A DNA stretch of 64,000 nt, taken from contig NZ_FMVF01000008.1 of the NCBI RefSeq assembly GCF_900101895.1, forward strand, positions 1-64,000, given 5' to 3'. The notes beneath the pieces were generated by a model. It saw only the letters and a list, made by a program, of their open reading frames with translations, made no database searches and was not told the origin of the DNA. Shown piece after piece: positions 49,712 to 59,700 of the stretch (position 1 is the stretch's first letter; every line of letters begins with the position of its first letter). The DNA comes from Flavobacterium caeni (GTDB lineage Bacteria > Bacteroidota > Bacteroidia > Flavobacteriales > Flavobacteriaceae). A program made the position numbers and the translations under genes.

Positions 49712-52387
49712 ATGAAGATTTTTTTGAGTAGGGCAACGGTGCTCGCGGCGTTGTTTTGGGTTGCGGGGTCGGTTGCGCAATCGGGAAAGGTATTGCACCA
49801 AACCCACGAATACACTATTTTTTCGGACGGTGTCAAACAAGGGAAATTCACGGCCAAGGCTTTGTCGCCTAGCGAACTGGTTTCGGATTACCAAAGCCCC
49901 AAGAACGAATCGGTATCGTCCAGGATCGATTTCAAATTCAGCATCAACGGCAAGGACAACGAAATGAAGCCCGGCGTGAACCACCTGTATCAATTTTCGG
50001 GTGCGCGCGAAACACCCGTGATCAAATTTGGCGCGGCCTTGCCATTGGGCGATGCGCCCGAAACCACCATAGCGCCCGACAGCCCGCTCAAAATCAGGCT
50101 CGATATGCGCGCGGTGCTGGCCGAGATCAAATCCAAAGGCTATTACACGACATTCAATGGCGATAAAATCTTCAAAGCCGATTTCAAACACGTCTATGTA
50201 GCGGGCGCCACGGCACCGCTCACCTGGGATTTCGACAACCTGCACCAACGCCCCGAGCTCGAAATGAAAGACACCGACGGCGACGGCATTTACGAAACCA
50301 CGGTGGTGTTCAACGCCAAAAAAGACCAAAAGCAAACCGATGGAAGTTGGAAGCTAACCAAAAATATTACAGCCTTCCCGCAGTACCAGTCCGAACAGGT
50401 ATTGGCCGACGCCATTTACAACCTGTCGATAGAGGAAATGGTCAATGCCGTCGAACCCGACCGCACCTTCAGGACCGGAAAGGAATGGGCAGGCGTATGG
50501 ACGCGCGACATCAGCTACAGCATTATTTTGTCGATGGCCTACCTGCAACCCGAAATCGCGATGAACAGCCTGATGAAAAAAGTGAGTCCCACCCAACGCA
50601 TCATCCAGGACACGGGAACGGGCGGTGCCTATCCGGCATCGACCGACCGCATCATTTGGGCCACCGCGGCCTGGGAAGTGTACAAGGCTACGGGCGACAG
50701 GAAATGGCTCGAATCGGTTTATGAAATCATCAAGAATTCGATAGAAGACGATTATTTTGTCGCGTACGATCATAACACGGGATTGGTTCGCGGCGAGTCG
50801 TCGTTCCTCGATTGGCGCGAGCAAACCCATCCGAAGTGGATGCAACCGGCCGATATTTACGCGTCGCAAACGCTCGGGACGAACGCCGCGCATTACCAGG
50901 GCAACATCGTCTTGGCCGAAATGGCGAAAATCCTTGGGAAATCCGAAGTCGCGCAAAAACACCTGGCGCTCGCCCAGCAAATCAAAAAAGGCATCAACAC
51001 CTATTTGTGGCAACCCGACAAAGGCTACTACGCACAATACCTGTACGGCCGCAATTACCCCATGGTTTCGCCGCGCGCCGAGGCATTGGGCGAGGCATTG
51101 TGCATTTGGTTGGGCATAGCCGATGCCGACAAAGCGCGATCCATTGTTTCGAAAACCCCGCAAACCGCCTACGGCATTTCGTGCATTTATCCGCAAATCC
51201 CGGGGCTGCCGCCGTACCACAACGATGCGGTGTGGCCGTTCGTACAATCCTACTGGGCGCTGGCTTCGGCCAAGGCGTCGAACGAGGCATCGGTGATGGA
51301 ATCGATTGCGGCCATCTACCGACCGGCGGCGTTGTTTTTGACCAACAAGGAAAATTTTGTCGCGGGCAATGGCGATTTTGCGGGCACGGTGATCAATTCG
51401 AGCAACATGTTGTGGAGTTTGTCGGGCAACATTGCGCTCGTGCACAAGATTTTGTTCGGGATTGGGTTCGAGTCCGACCGGCTGGTGTTTCGTCCGTTTG
51501 TGCCGTCGGCGTTGGCGGGCAAGCGCAGCCTGACGAATTTTAAATACCGCGACGCGATCCTCGATATTGAAGTCGAAGGGTCGGGCGACCGCATCGCATC
51601 GTTTACACTCGACGGGAAAAAGACAACCCCTGAAATCCTCGCTTCGGTCAAAGGAAAACATACGATCAAGATGGTGCTGTCTACATCAAGCCAAGTGACA
51701 ACGCAAATCAACAAACGCGCGAATGTGTTTTCGCCGGCGACACCTTTGCCGACGTTAAGCGACAGGCAACTTACATGGGCGCCCGTACCCGAGGCCGTCG
51801 TGTACCAGATTGTCAAGAACGGCAAAGTGGCCGACCAGACCACGTCGACGCATTATCAAATCAATCCGGGGCCCTACGCCGAATACCAGGTGGTTGCCGT
51901 AGATGCAAACGGTACGGGCTCTTTTGCGAGCGAACCGATGGTGGTGGTCGAGTCTGCGTCTGTCCAAATTCAAGAAATCGAACAATTTGTTGGCAAGGCC
52001 AACCATCCGTACCAAGGATTTAATGGGGATGGATTTGTCGAAACGTCAAAAACCGTCAACGCATCGATTGATTTTTCGATAACGATAGCCGATGCGGGAA
52101 CGTACGCCATCGACTTTCGCTACGCCAACGGCAACGGCCCGACCAACACCGAAAACAAGTGCGCGATACGAAGCCTCAAAGCAAACGGAAAGTTTGTCGC
52201 CACCTACGTTTTTCCGCAACGCGGCGTACAGGAGTGGAGCAACTGGGGGTATTCGAACAGCGCAAAAATACCGCTCGAAAAAGGCACGCATCGTTTTACC
52301 CTGGTGCTCGATACCATGAACGAGAACATGAACGGTGTGGTCAACCAGGCGATGCTCGATCAGGTGCGCGTGATCCGATTGGATTGA
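49712..52387 (+). CDS. Large secreted six-hairpin glycoside hydrolase with C-terminal carbohydrate-binding module
   Basis: This 891-residue protein has a signal peptide ending AGSVAQ (residue 23). The N-terminal region is beta-rich (about 25-215). An (alpha/alpha)6 barrel spans roughly 225-600 (AGVWTRDISYSIILSMAYL, DTGTGGAYPASTDRIIWATAAWEVYKATG, HNDAVWPFVQSYWALA), like MGH1/GH63-type glycosidases. An FN3-like domain follows (about 675-755), then a CBM35/CBM6-like module (EIEQFVGKANHPYQGFNGDG to the end). No T9SS tail was seen. The substrate is not predictable; alpha-linked mannose or glucose glycans are typical of the clan. It stands alone between ABC permease and hisS. Confidence 0.85.
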   Translation: MKIFLSRATVLAALFWVAGSVAQSGKVLHQTHEYTIFSDGVKQGKFTAKALSPSELVSDYQSPKNESVSSRIDFKFSINGKDNEMKPGVNHLYQFSGARETPVIKFGAALPLGDAPETTIAPDSPLKIRLDMRAVLAEIKSKGYYTTFNGDKIFKADFKHVYVAGATAPLTWDFDNLHQRPELEMKDTDGDGIYETTVVFNAKKDQKQTDGSWKLTKNITAFPQYQSEQVLADAIYNLSIEEMVNAVEPDRTFRTGKEWAGVWTRDISYSIILSMAYLQPEIAMNSLMKKVSPTQRIIQDTGTGGAYPASTDRIIWATAAWEVYKATGDRKWLESVYEIIKNSIEDDYFVAYDHNTGLVRGESSFLDWREQTHPKWMQPADIYASQTLGTNAAHYQGNIVLAEMAKILGKSEVAQKHLALAQQIKKGINTYLWQPDKGYYAQYLYGRNYPMVSPRAEALGEALCIWLGIADADKARSIVSKTPQTAYGISCIYPQIPGLPPYHNDAVWPFVQSYWALASAKASNEASVMESIAAIYRPAALFLTNKENFVAGNGDFAGTVINSSNMLWSLSGNIALVHKILFGIGFESDRLVFRPFVPSALAGKRSLTNFKYRDAILDIEVEGSGDRIASFTLDGKKTTPEILASVKGKHTIKMVLSTSSQVTTQINKRANVFSPATPLPTLSDRQLTWAPVPEAVVYQIVKNGKVADQTTSTHYQINPGPYAEYQVVAVDANGTGSFASEPMVVVESASVQIQEIEQFVGKANHPYQGFNGDGFVETSKTVNASIDFSITIADAGTYAIDFRYANGNGPTNTENKCAIRSLKANGKFVATYVFPQRGVQEWSNWGYSNSAKIPLEKGTHRFTLVLDTMNENMNGVVNQAMLDQVRVIRLD

Positions 52388-52443
52388 TTCGCTTTTAACT
52401 TCGCACAAAATGTAAGATATTTGCAGACGATGGGCGCACCCTT

Positions 52444-52477
52444 CATTCAAAATTCAACATTTAAAATTTAAAATTCA
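52444..52477 (+). repeat. Degenerate AT-rich heptamer repeat before hisS
   Basis: ATTCAAA, ATTCAACATTTAAA and ATTTAAA-like units follow one another and end 8 bp before the hisS ATG. Repeats of this look occur between genes in many Flavobacteria. No -7 box of consensus form is seen in the 98-bp gap. Confidence 0.4.
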
Positions 52478-52485
52478 CCATCACG

Positions 52486-53856
52486 ATGGCCCAAAAACCC
52501 AGCATACCCAAAGGAACCAGAGATTTTTCGCCGCAAGAAGTGGCCAAACGCCAGTATTTGATGGGGGTGATGCGTACCAATTTTGAGAAATTCGGATACC
52601 AGCCCATCGAAACGCCCACGTTTGAAAATTCAGAAACACTCATGGGCAAGTATGGCGAAGAAGGCGACCGGTTGATTTTCAAGATCCTCAATTCGGGCGA
52701 TTATTTGTCGAAGGCCAACGAAACGCACCTGGCCAACAAAGACAGTCTGCGGCTCACCGCGTCGATTTCGGAAAAAGCGTTGCGTTACGATTTGACCGTG
52801 CCGTTTGCGCGTTACGTCGTGCAACACCAAAACGACATCGAGTTTCCGTTCAAACGTTACCAGATACAGCCGGTTTGGCGTGCCGACCGTCCGCAAAAAG
52901 GGCGTTTCCGCGAGTTTTACCAATGCGATGCCGATGTGGTGGGGTCGACGAGTTTATGGCAGGAGGTCGAATTGGTGCAATTGTACGATTCGGTGTTCAG
53001 CGAACTCGGTTTGAAAGGCGTGACGATCAAGATCAACAACCGCAAAATACTGTCGGGTATCGCCGAAGTCATCGGGGCCAAAGACAAATTGATCGATTTT
53101 ACGGTGGCGCTCGACAAGCTCGACAAAATAGGTGAGGACGGCGTCAAGAACGAGATGATCGAGAAAGGCATATCGGCCGAAGCCATCCAAAAAGTCCAGC
53201 CGTTGTTTCAATTTACGGGTACCATTTCCGAAAAGATAGAACAGCTCTCGGCGTTGCTTTCATCGTCCGAAGAAGGGCAGAAGGGTATCGAAGAATTGCG
53301 CTTCATTTGCGAAAGCATCCAAACGCTCGGGCTCAAAGAATCGTTTTTGGATTTGGATGTGACCCTGGCGCGCGGGCTCAATTACTATACCGGGGCGATT
53401 CTCGAAGTGGCACCACCGGCAGGCGTTTCGATGGGCTCGATCGGCGGTGGCGGACGGTACGACGATTTGACCGGAATCTTCGGGCTCAAGAACATGAGCG
53501 GCGTCGGAATTTCGTTTGGCCTCGATAGGATTTATCTGGTCATGGAAGAACTCGGTTTGTTCCCAGAGGCGGTCACGTCTACTTCTAAAGCGCTGTTCAT
53601 CAACTACGGACAGGCCGAGGCGATGTATGCGATGCAGGCCTTGACCGAATTGCGCAACCAAGGCATACGCGCCGAGTTGTATCCGGATGCGGCCAAAATC
53701 GGCAAACAATTCACGCATGCCGAACGTAGGGGTATCCGCTACGCCATCATGGCCGGCGAAACCGAAAGGGCAGCGGGACAATTTGGGCTGAAGGACTTGA
53801 CTTCTGGCGACCAGGTTTCAACAGATTTAAAAGGATTAATAGCGAAATTAAGATAG
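52486..53856 (+). CDS. hisS: Histidyl-tRNA synthetase
   Basis: This class II aminoacyl-tRNA synthetase charges tRNA-His. The 456-residue protein has motif 1 region ([13 protein letters not shown]), motif 2 [21 protein letters not shown], the histidine A box [15 protein letters not shown], and motif 3 [16 protein letters not shown]-terminal anticodon-binding domain follows. It appears single, followed by a strong hairpin. Confidence 0.97.
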   Translation: MAQKPSIPKGTRDFSPQEVAKRQYLMGVMRTNFEKFGYQPIETPTFENSETLMGKYGEEGDRLIFKILNSGDYLSKANETHLANKDSLRLTASISEKALRYDLTVPFARYVVQHQNDIEFPFKRYQIQPVWRADRPQKGRFREFYQCDADVVGSTSLWQEVELVQLYDSVFSELGLKGVTIKINNRKILSGIAEVIGAKDKLIDFTVALDKLDKIGEDGVKNEMIEKGISAEAIQKVQPLFQFTGTISEKIEQLSALLSSSEEGQKGIEELRFICESIQTLGLKESFLDLDVTLARGLNYYTGAILEVAPPAGVSMGSIGGGGRYDDLTGIFGLKNMSGVGISFGLDRIYLVMEELGLFPEAVTSTSKALFINYGQAEAMYAMQALTELRNQGIRAELYPDAAKIGKQFTHAERRGIRYAIMAGETERAAGQFGLKDLTSGDQVSTDLKGLIAKLR

Positions 53857-53879
53857 TAGGGCTGGTTAAGTGCTGGTAG

Positions 53880-53915
53880 AAAAAGAAGGCTTCCGTTGTG
53901 GAAGCCTTCCTTGTT
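53880..53915. terminator. Bidirectional terminator between hisS and the surface-protein gene
   Basis: A 10-bp perfect stem, GAAGGCTTCC (53885-53894) / GGAAGCCTTC (53900-53909), loop GTTGT, with an A run at left and a T-rich stretch at right. Confidence 0.85.
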
Positions 53916-53930
53916 TTGGGGAAAAAGGGG

Positions 53931-56507
53931 CTAGCGGACGATGATCTTTTTCGAAAGATCGCCGCTCGTGGTGTGTACTTTCACTACATAAGTTCCGGCG
54001 TGTGCATGGAGAATGGGTATCTGGAGCTTTGTTTGGTTCAGGTGTGCGATGTCCCAATGCGCGATGTTTTGACCGAGCATGTTGTATAACTCGACGGTTT
54101 CGGCCACGGTGTTGGGCTGGTTGTTTTCGAGCACGATGGTGTTGTTGGCGCTCGTAAACGCCAGTGAAATATCGCCCTTAGGGTCAAAATGCGTATTGGC
54201 CAAGGTTGGGTTGTGGAAACGCAGCGTAAACCGCGTGGTGTCGGTGCCTGCCGACACTATGACTTCGAGGGCTCCGGCGCGCAAATCGTGGTAGTTGCCG
54301 GTCAAGGCATCGTAGATGTAGATCGGTTGGTTGTCGTCGAAATGCTCGGTGTCGTCCAGCATCAATCGGATGGTGCTTTCCACCGCGGCTTTGATCCCGA
54401 TGGGGTAAATCGCCGATTCGTCGAAATAACCTTCGCCCGAGATCACCAGTTGGTGCGTACCGTTCATCAAATACAGGTCATAGGGCTGTGTGTCAATGTT
54501 GACCGCATCATAACCGATGTTGATTCCACTGGTTGCAAATTCATCCATAAAGCCCAGCAATACCTGGCGGTGAAAGTCGTTGGGTGCATCAAAACCAAGA
54601 CGGATTCGTGCAAAGCTGTCGTTTTCTACCGTATCGTTGGCGTTGTTGTGTATTTCTGACGGTTTTGGGCCCACGCTTTGTTTGAACAATGGATTCGAAC
54701 CTACCGCATTCTCTTTCATGAAGGCACGTTGGCTGTTCGAAAATTCGATTGTGCCGCCTGTGGTCGCCCTGACAAAAAATCCTTGACCAACCGGTACAAA
54801 CCTACCTGGTGTTTTATGGTTGTTGTTTTGATTTTGCCCGTTGCGTAGGGCAAACGTAGGCGTGCCACCCACCAGATTTCGCGTGGCATAGCCTCCTTGG
54901 TAATCCACCAGGATATGGGTGTTGTTGGCTTCGTCGTGTTCCCAAAAGTAGAGCGTGCCATTGATTTTGCCGATGTTGTCTTTGATGAACTGATCGGCAT
55001 CGATGGCCGACGGATAAGGATTGCCCGTCAAGTTCAAGTTGCCGGGTGCAATCGTAGTTGTGATCGTACCGTTGTAGGGTTTGCCGATAAAGGCCATGTG
55101 CTGCACACCAGATTCGGCGCTGTTGCCTTTGAGTGTAAAACCCTGTGCAGGGAGCAAATTGCCATAGGCGCCCACCGCCGACCAATTGGCGTAGTTGGGG
55201 GCCATGTTTTGGAATTTAAAAATCCAAAAGCTGCTCAGGGTGATGGGCGCGGTAGGCTGCCCGTCGAGTGATGTTGTCCAGGTGATGGGCTGTAGATTTT
55301 GAAAATCGGTGGCGTCACGCAACACACCGTCTACCGAGTAGGCATTGTTGTTGGTCATAGTGTTGACGGGGCCTACCGGCGACGACCAGTAATTGTAGTT
55401 GTACCGGTTGGCTTGCCCCTTTTGTCCTTTTTGGAGGTAGCCGGCGCTCGAAGGATCGAGTTCGCTGTCTTGGGTTTGTACCAGTTGCGATTTGCCTTGC
55501 AGGTCTATTTTTCCGTCCAATTTCAAGTACCAGGTATTTTCGAGCTTGTTGTCGTTGGTAAGCGCTACCGAGGCGTTGGCGTCGATGATCATCCCTAGAA
55601 CCGTCAGGTTGGCCGCCAACTGGAGGTCTTGCGTGACATGCCATATGGCCCAAGGATAACTGGTTTGTGTGTCAAGCAGTGGCGATAGTAAAGAGTCGGA
55701 TGTGGTGGTCAATGGCATCGGCGCTTCCTGCGTTACAAATGAACCATTGTATACCCTTGCCGGAATGTTGCTGTCGGCCAATGGGGCGCGGTCGAGCAGG
55801 ATGCTGTCGGTAGGATCCATTCTGAAATACGCGAGCAGCATGTTCGAATCTACCGATGCGATAGCGCGCGGCACCGTAGCCCCGCGAATGCCAAGGTCGG
55901 TCACTTCTACTTCCTGGAACACCATTTTCTGGATGGCATCTGCAGACAAGGCGGTCGAAAAGACACGTATCTCGTCGACACCACCTTTAAAGAACTCCGT
56001 ATTTGCGGTTGGGTTTTTACCTATCGTAAAAGGGGTTGCACTTGCAGGCAATGGGTCGGCGAGGGAAGGGGCATCAGAAAAAGCCTCTTTTTTTCCGTTG
56101 ACATAGAGCGTAAGTTTTTCATCGGCCTGCGCATCAAAGACAACCGCGATGTGGTACCATTTGCCGGGCACTACAAGGCGGGCCATCGCGATGCTTTGGT
56201 TTTTTGCCGTAGCGACAAAGGTTTTGTTCGCGCCACTCACTGCCAGCTTCAAATGAAAATGGTCTTGTCCCATCAGAAAGGCGGTCGTGGTGAGTGCGCC
56301 ATCGGTTTTGAACCAGCCCATCATGGTGACCTGATTTCTTTGGCCGAGCATGGGTGCGGCATCGGCATATCCGGTTCCGTCCAGCCAAAGTCCGTACTTT
56401 GGTTCGCTGGTGGGTTGTGTTTGTAGGACTCCGCTTTTGGCGAAACCTTGAACTGTAACCAGCGCAACAACAAAAGCCAAAAACAGATTTAGGTTACTTG
56501 TTTTCAT
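53931..56507 (-). CDS. LamG-domain T9SS surface protein
   Basis: This 858-residue protein has a signal peptide ending VQGFAKS (about residue 25). A LamG/concanavalin-like domain follows at about 40-230 (YGLWLDGTGYADA, VTMMGWFKTDG, WYHIAVVFDAQADEKLTLYVNGKK). A long conserved module (about 370-700) carries NTWYLKLDGKIDLQGKSQL, RYNYNYWSSPVG, TLYFWEHDE, QGGYATRNLVGG and RFVPVGQGFF. The end (VELYNMLGQNIAHWD to SGDLSKKIIVR) fits a T9SS sorting tail, probably type C. It is likely to be displayed on the cell surface, perhaps as a glycan-binding adhesin. The module and tail are shared with the next gene, so the two are tandem paralogues. ATG 56507 gives the signal peptide. Confidence 0.88.
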   Translation of the reverse strand: MKTSNLNLFLAFVVALVTVQGFAKSGVLQTQPTSEPKYGLWLDGTGYADAAPMLGQRNQVTMMGWFKTDGALTTTAFLMGQDHFHLKLAVSGANKTFVATAKNQSIAMARLVVPGKWYHIAVVFDAQADEKLTLYVNGKKEAFSDAPSLADPLPASATPFTIGKNPTANTEFFKGGVDEIRVFSTALSADAIQKMVFQEVEVTDLGIRGATVPRAIASVDSNMLLAYFRMDPTDSILLDRAPLADSNIPARVYNGSFVTQEAPMPLTTTSDSLLSPLLDTQTSYPWAIWHVTQDLQLAANLTVLGMIIDANASVALTNDNKLENTWYLKLDGKIDLQGKSQLVQTQDSELDPSSAGYLQKGQKGQANRYNYNYWSSPVGPVNTMTNNNAYSVDGVLRDATDFQNLQPITWTTSLDGQPTAPITLSSFWIFKFQNMAPNYANWSAVGAYGNLLPAQGFTLKGNSAESGVQHMAFIGKPYNGTITTTIAPGNLNLTGNPYPSAIDADQFIKDNIGKINGTLYFWEHDEANNTHILVDYQGGYATRNLVGGTPTFALRNGQNQNNNHKTPGRFVPVGQGFFVRATTGGTIEFSNSQRAFMKENAVGSNPLFKQSVGPKPSEIHNNANDTVENDSFARIRLGFDAPNDFHRQVLLGFMDEFATSGINIGYDAVNIDTQPYDLYLMNGTHQLVISGEGYFDESAIYPIGIKAAVESTIRLMLDDTEHFDDNQPIYIYDALTGNYHDLRAGALEVIVSAGTDTTRFTLRFHNPTLANTHFDPKGDISLAFTSANNTIVLENNQPNTVAETVELYNMLGQNIAHWDIAHLNQTKLQIPILHAHAGTYVVKVHTTSGDLSKKIIVR

Positions 56508-56560
56508 AACTGATTCATATTCTGCTGAATGAGTTTGCTCAATCGTTTTGTTTGACAATC

Positions 56561-56590
56561 CAAAAGTAGGATATCGTATCTGAACGACAA
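56561..56590 (-). promoter_or_regulatory. Promoter of the LamG surface-protein gene
   Basis: On the minus strand TTG (56590-56588), a 19-bp spacer and TACTTTTG (56568-56561) give a full match to the Bacteroidota consensus; the leader is about 50 nt. Confidence 0.65.
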
Positions 56591-56630
56591 AATTTTTTAT
56601 CGATAAAATACATAAATCATCGACAAAATA
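56583..56630 (-). promoter_or_regulatory. Phased TATTTTGTCGAT repeats
   Basis: On the minus strand, TATTTTGTCGAT (56630-56619), TATTTTATCGAT (56610-56599) and AATTTTGTCGTT (56594-56583) follow one another; the first two are 20 bp apart and the third covers the -33 box. The block aligns, with one gap, to 850-878 upstream of another T9SS gene. Confidence 0.4.
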
Positions 56631-56663
56631 CATTTTTTTGTAAAAAATATAAGTTTTTTAATA

Positions 56664-56695
56664 CAAAAAAACCTCTGAATTGCTCAGAGGTTTTT
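56664..56695 (-). terminator. Terminator of the giant surface-protein gene
   Basis: AAAAACCTCTGA and TCAGAGGTTTTT form a 12-bp perfect stem with loop ATTGC; A and T runs on both sides. Confidence 0.88.
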
Positions 56696-56715
56696 CAAGA
56701 TTTGGGGAAAAGGGG

Positions 56716-59700
56716 TTATTTGATCAAAACTTTCTTCGAAAGATTGCCTTTGTCGGTGAATACCTTCACGATATAGGTTCCCGTACTGAGCGATTTAACC
56801 GGCAACTGGATGTTCTTCTGGTCTTCGTTTTCGGTGTCCCATTGCGCGACCGGCTGGCCGAGCATGTTGAACAACACCACTGTTTCGACCGTGGCCTGCA
56901 ACGAACCGTTTTTGATCGTGATCATGCGGTCTTCGCTTGTATACATGGTTGTGATCGCAGCCGTGGCGCTGAAATTGTCGGTGGCGAGCGCCTCGTCTGT
57001 CTTAAAGCGAACCGAGAAACGATCGTTGGTTATACCTGCCGGGGCATCGACGCTGAATACCTGTTCGTTTCTAATCGAGTGGTAGGTATCAGTACTGTTG
57101 TCGTAGATGTAGATTTCCTGCGCTTCGTCGAACGCTTCGGTGCCATCGAGCGTAAATTTGATGGTTCCCGCCGCGGCCAGTTTCACACCTACCGGGTATA
57201 CGCTGTTTTCGTCGAAATAGCCTTCACCTTGGATGTTCAACGGGGTTGTGCCGTTCAGGAAGTACATGTCGCTCGGTTGGTTGTCGATGTGTGGGGCATC
57301 GTAGCCCGGCTCGATGGCACTGGTGGCCAAGTCATCCATAAAACCAAGCAATACCTGTCTGTGGAATTGCTCCGGCGAAGTAAATCCGATGCGGATCTTT
57401 CCGTGCTCCGATTCGGTGTAAGCATCTTCGCTGTTGTCGAACGCTTCGTCGGTACTGCGTGCGATTGGCCCAGCTTGGTTGTCCTGACGGAACATAAAAT
57501 TCGAGTTGGCGTTGTCTTCCTTGACGAATGCACGTTGTGCGTTGCTCAGCGTGACGTTGCCGCCTGTCGCGCTACCGGTGACAAAGAACCCTTGTCCTAC
57601 CGGAACGAACCTGCCCGGAATACGGGTACTTGAACCCAATCCGCTGACTTCTGCCGGCGATACCGGCGGTGTTCCGCCCACCAGGTTGCGCGTTGCGTAA
57701 CCGCCTTGGTAATCTGCTAAAACGTGCGAACTGTTGGTACTGTAGTGTTCCCAGAAATACAAGGTACCCGTGGTCGAAGTCGTGTTGGCCATGATAAATG
57801 CATTGGCGTCGAGCGCCGAAGCATACGGGTTTCCGCTAAGGTTCAGGTTGTTCGCCGCGATAGGGCTTGTGATCGTTCCGTTGTTCGGTTTGCCCGTGAA
57901 CGCGAAGTTTTGGGATGCCGTAGCGGCGCCGCTGCCCTTCATCGTATAGCCTTGTCCTGCAAGCAATGTACCGTTCGGTCCAACCGATGACCAGTTGGCG
58001 TAAACCGGTGACGTATTCTGGAACTTGAAGATCCAGTAGCTTGCGATTGAGATTGGCGACGTAGGCGCGCCGTTGTGTCCTGTCACAAAGTTGATGTTCT
58101 GGAGCGCGTTCGGGTTGGTTCCGTCACGCATCACGCCGTTTACGGTGTAGTTTGTGTTGTTTTGCGTTGTGCTCAAACTTCCCACAGGCGAACACCAATA
58201 GTTGTAATTGAACCTACTTGATTGTCCTTGTTGGTCACGTTCCACCGAACCCGCACTGGTCACGTCAAGGTCGCTGTCGGTGGTTTGCACCAATTGCGAT
58301 TTGCCTTGAAGGTCGATCTTGCCGTCGAGTTTCAAATACCAGTCGTTCTGGATCTTGATGTCGTTGTCGGCCACGATCGACACGCCTGGATCTACGAACA
58401 TACCCAAGTCGACGTTGTTGGCCGTTTCGGTGATGTCGTGGTGTACTTGTACGATCGACCAGTCCTGGTCCATGATGTCCATACCGCGTACCTCGTTGGT
58501 AGGGCTGTCGACGGCCGTCGCAAAGTTACCCGTTCTTTCGGTGACGAAAGGCATCGGGGCCTGCTGCACCTGGATCACTTTGTGGTTGTAAATGCGCATA
58601 CCGGTGGCTACGTCGATAGAAGCCGTGGTCAAATCGTCTATGATGTCGTCTTTGTACGCATCCATCCTGTAGTAGCGCAACACGTTGCCCCATGGCAGCG
58701 ATCCTACGTTTCTCGGAACGATCGCACCGCGTACTTGCGAGGCGTTGTTCTGCATTTCCTGGTACACGATGCGCTGGAATTGCTGATCGGTCAGGTTGAC
58801 ATTAAAGATACGTACCTCGTCGATTTTTCCTTTGAAATACTGTGTGTTGCTGGTCGGGTTTTTACCCAAAGTCAGCATCGAAGCATCGGCATTGACTGCA
58901 CCCGAAGCGGCATTGGTCAATACGTTTACGCCGTTGACATACAATTTAAGTTGCCCGCCGCCCAAAGTGGCGCCCACATGGTACCACTGTGATTGGTTCA
59001 AAGTGACCGCTCCGTAAGTCGTGGTTGCACCGTTGCGCACCACTTGCAGGTTTCTGGCTGCGTTGATCTTGAGTTGGAAATTGTTCTGTCCTACGATCAC
59101 GCCGTCTGTATTGAACGTGCCGTTGAGGTTGATCCAACCCATCATGGTCACGGTAGACAAACCGCCCAAGACGCCGGTTCCTTGTCCGTAGTCGTTACGT
59201 CCGTCAAAGTCCAGGAAGAGTTTTCTGTCCAGGTCTCTTGGCGATCCGATTACCGTAGTGTTGGTGTCGAACGTATCGATGATGCCATCGCGGTCTACGT
59301 CGTCCCAGCCATCAATCATACCGTCCCAGTCTGTATCGAGCGCGCCGTACAATCCGGTTTGGATATCGGGTACGCCGTCCCAATCCGAGTCGAGTTGCAA
59401 ATAATCAGGGATCGTATCAAAGTCGATGTCCTGTGCATACGGACGCACATTGGTGCCGAATCCGACATTGTTGTCGTACAAATCGAGGATACCATCGCGG
59501 TCGGTATCGGCCAAATCGCCGCGTCCGTCGCCGTTGATGTCGCCGTCGCCGTTGAACAAGCCGGCTTCGTCCACGTCAAACAAAGAGTCGTTGTCCGAGT
59601 CGAGGTCAAGGTAATCCGGCACGCCGTCGTAGTCGCTGTCGGGGATGTAATAACCAAAACCGTCGATCAAGCTGTCGATATAATCGTGCAAGCCATTGGC

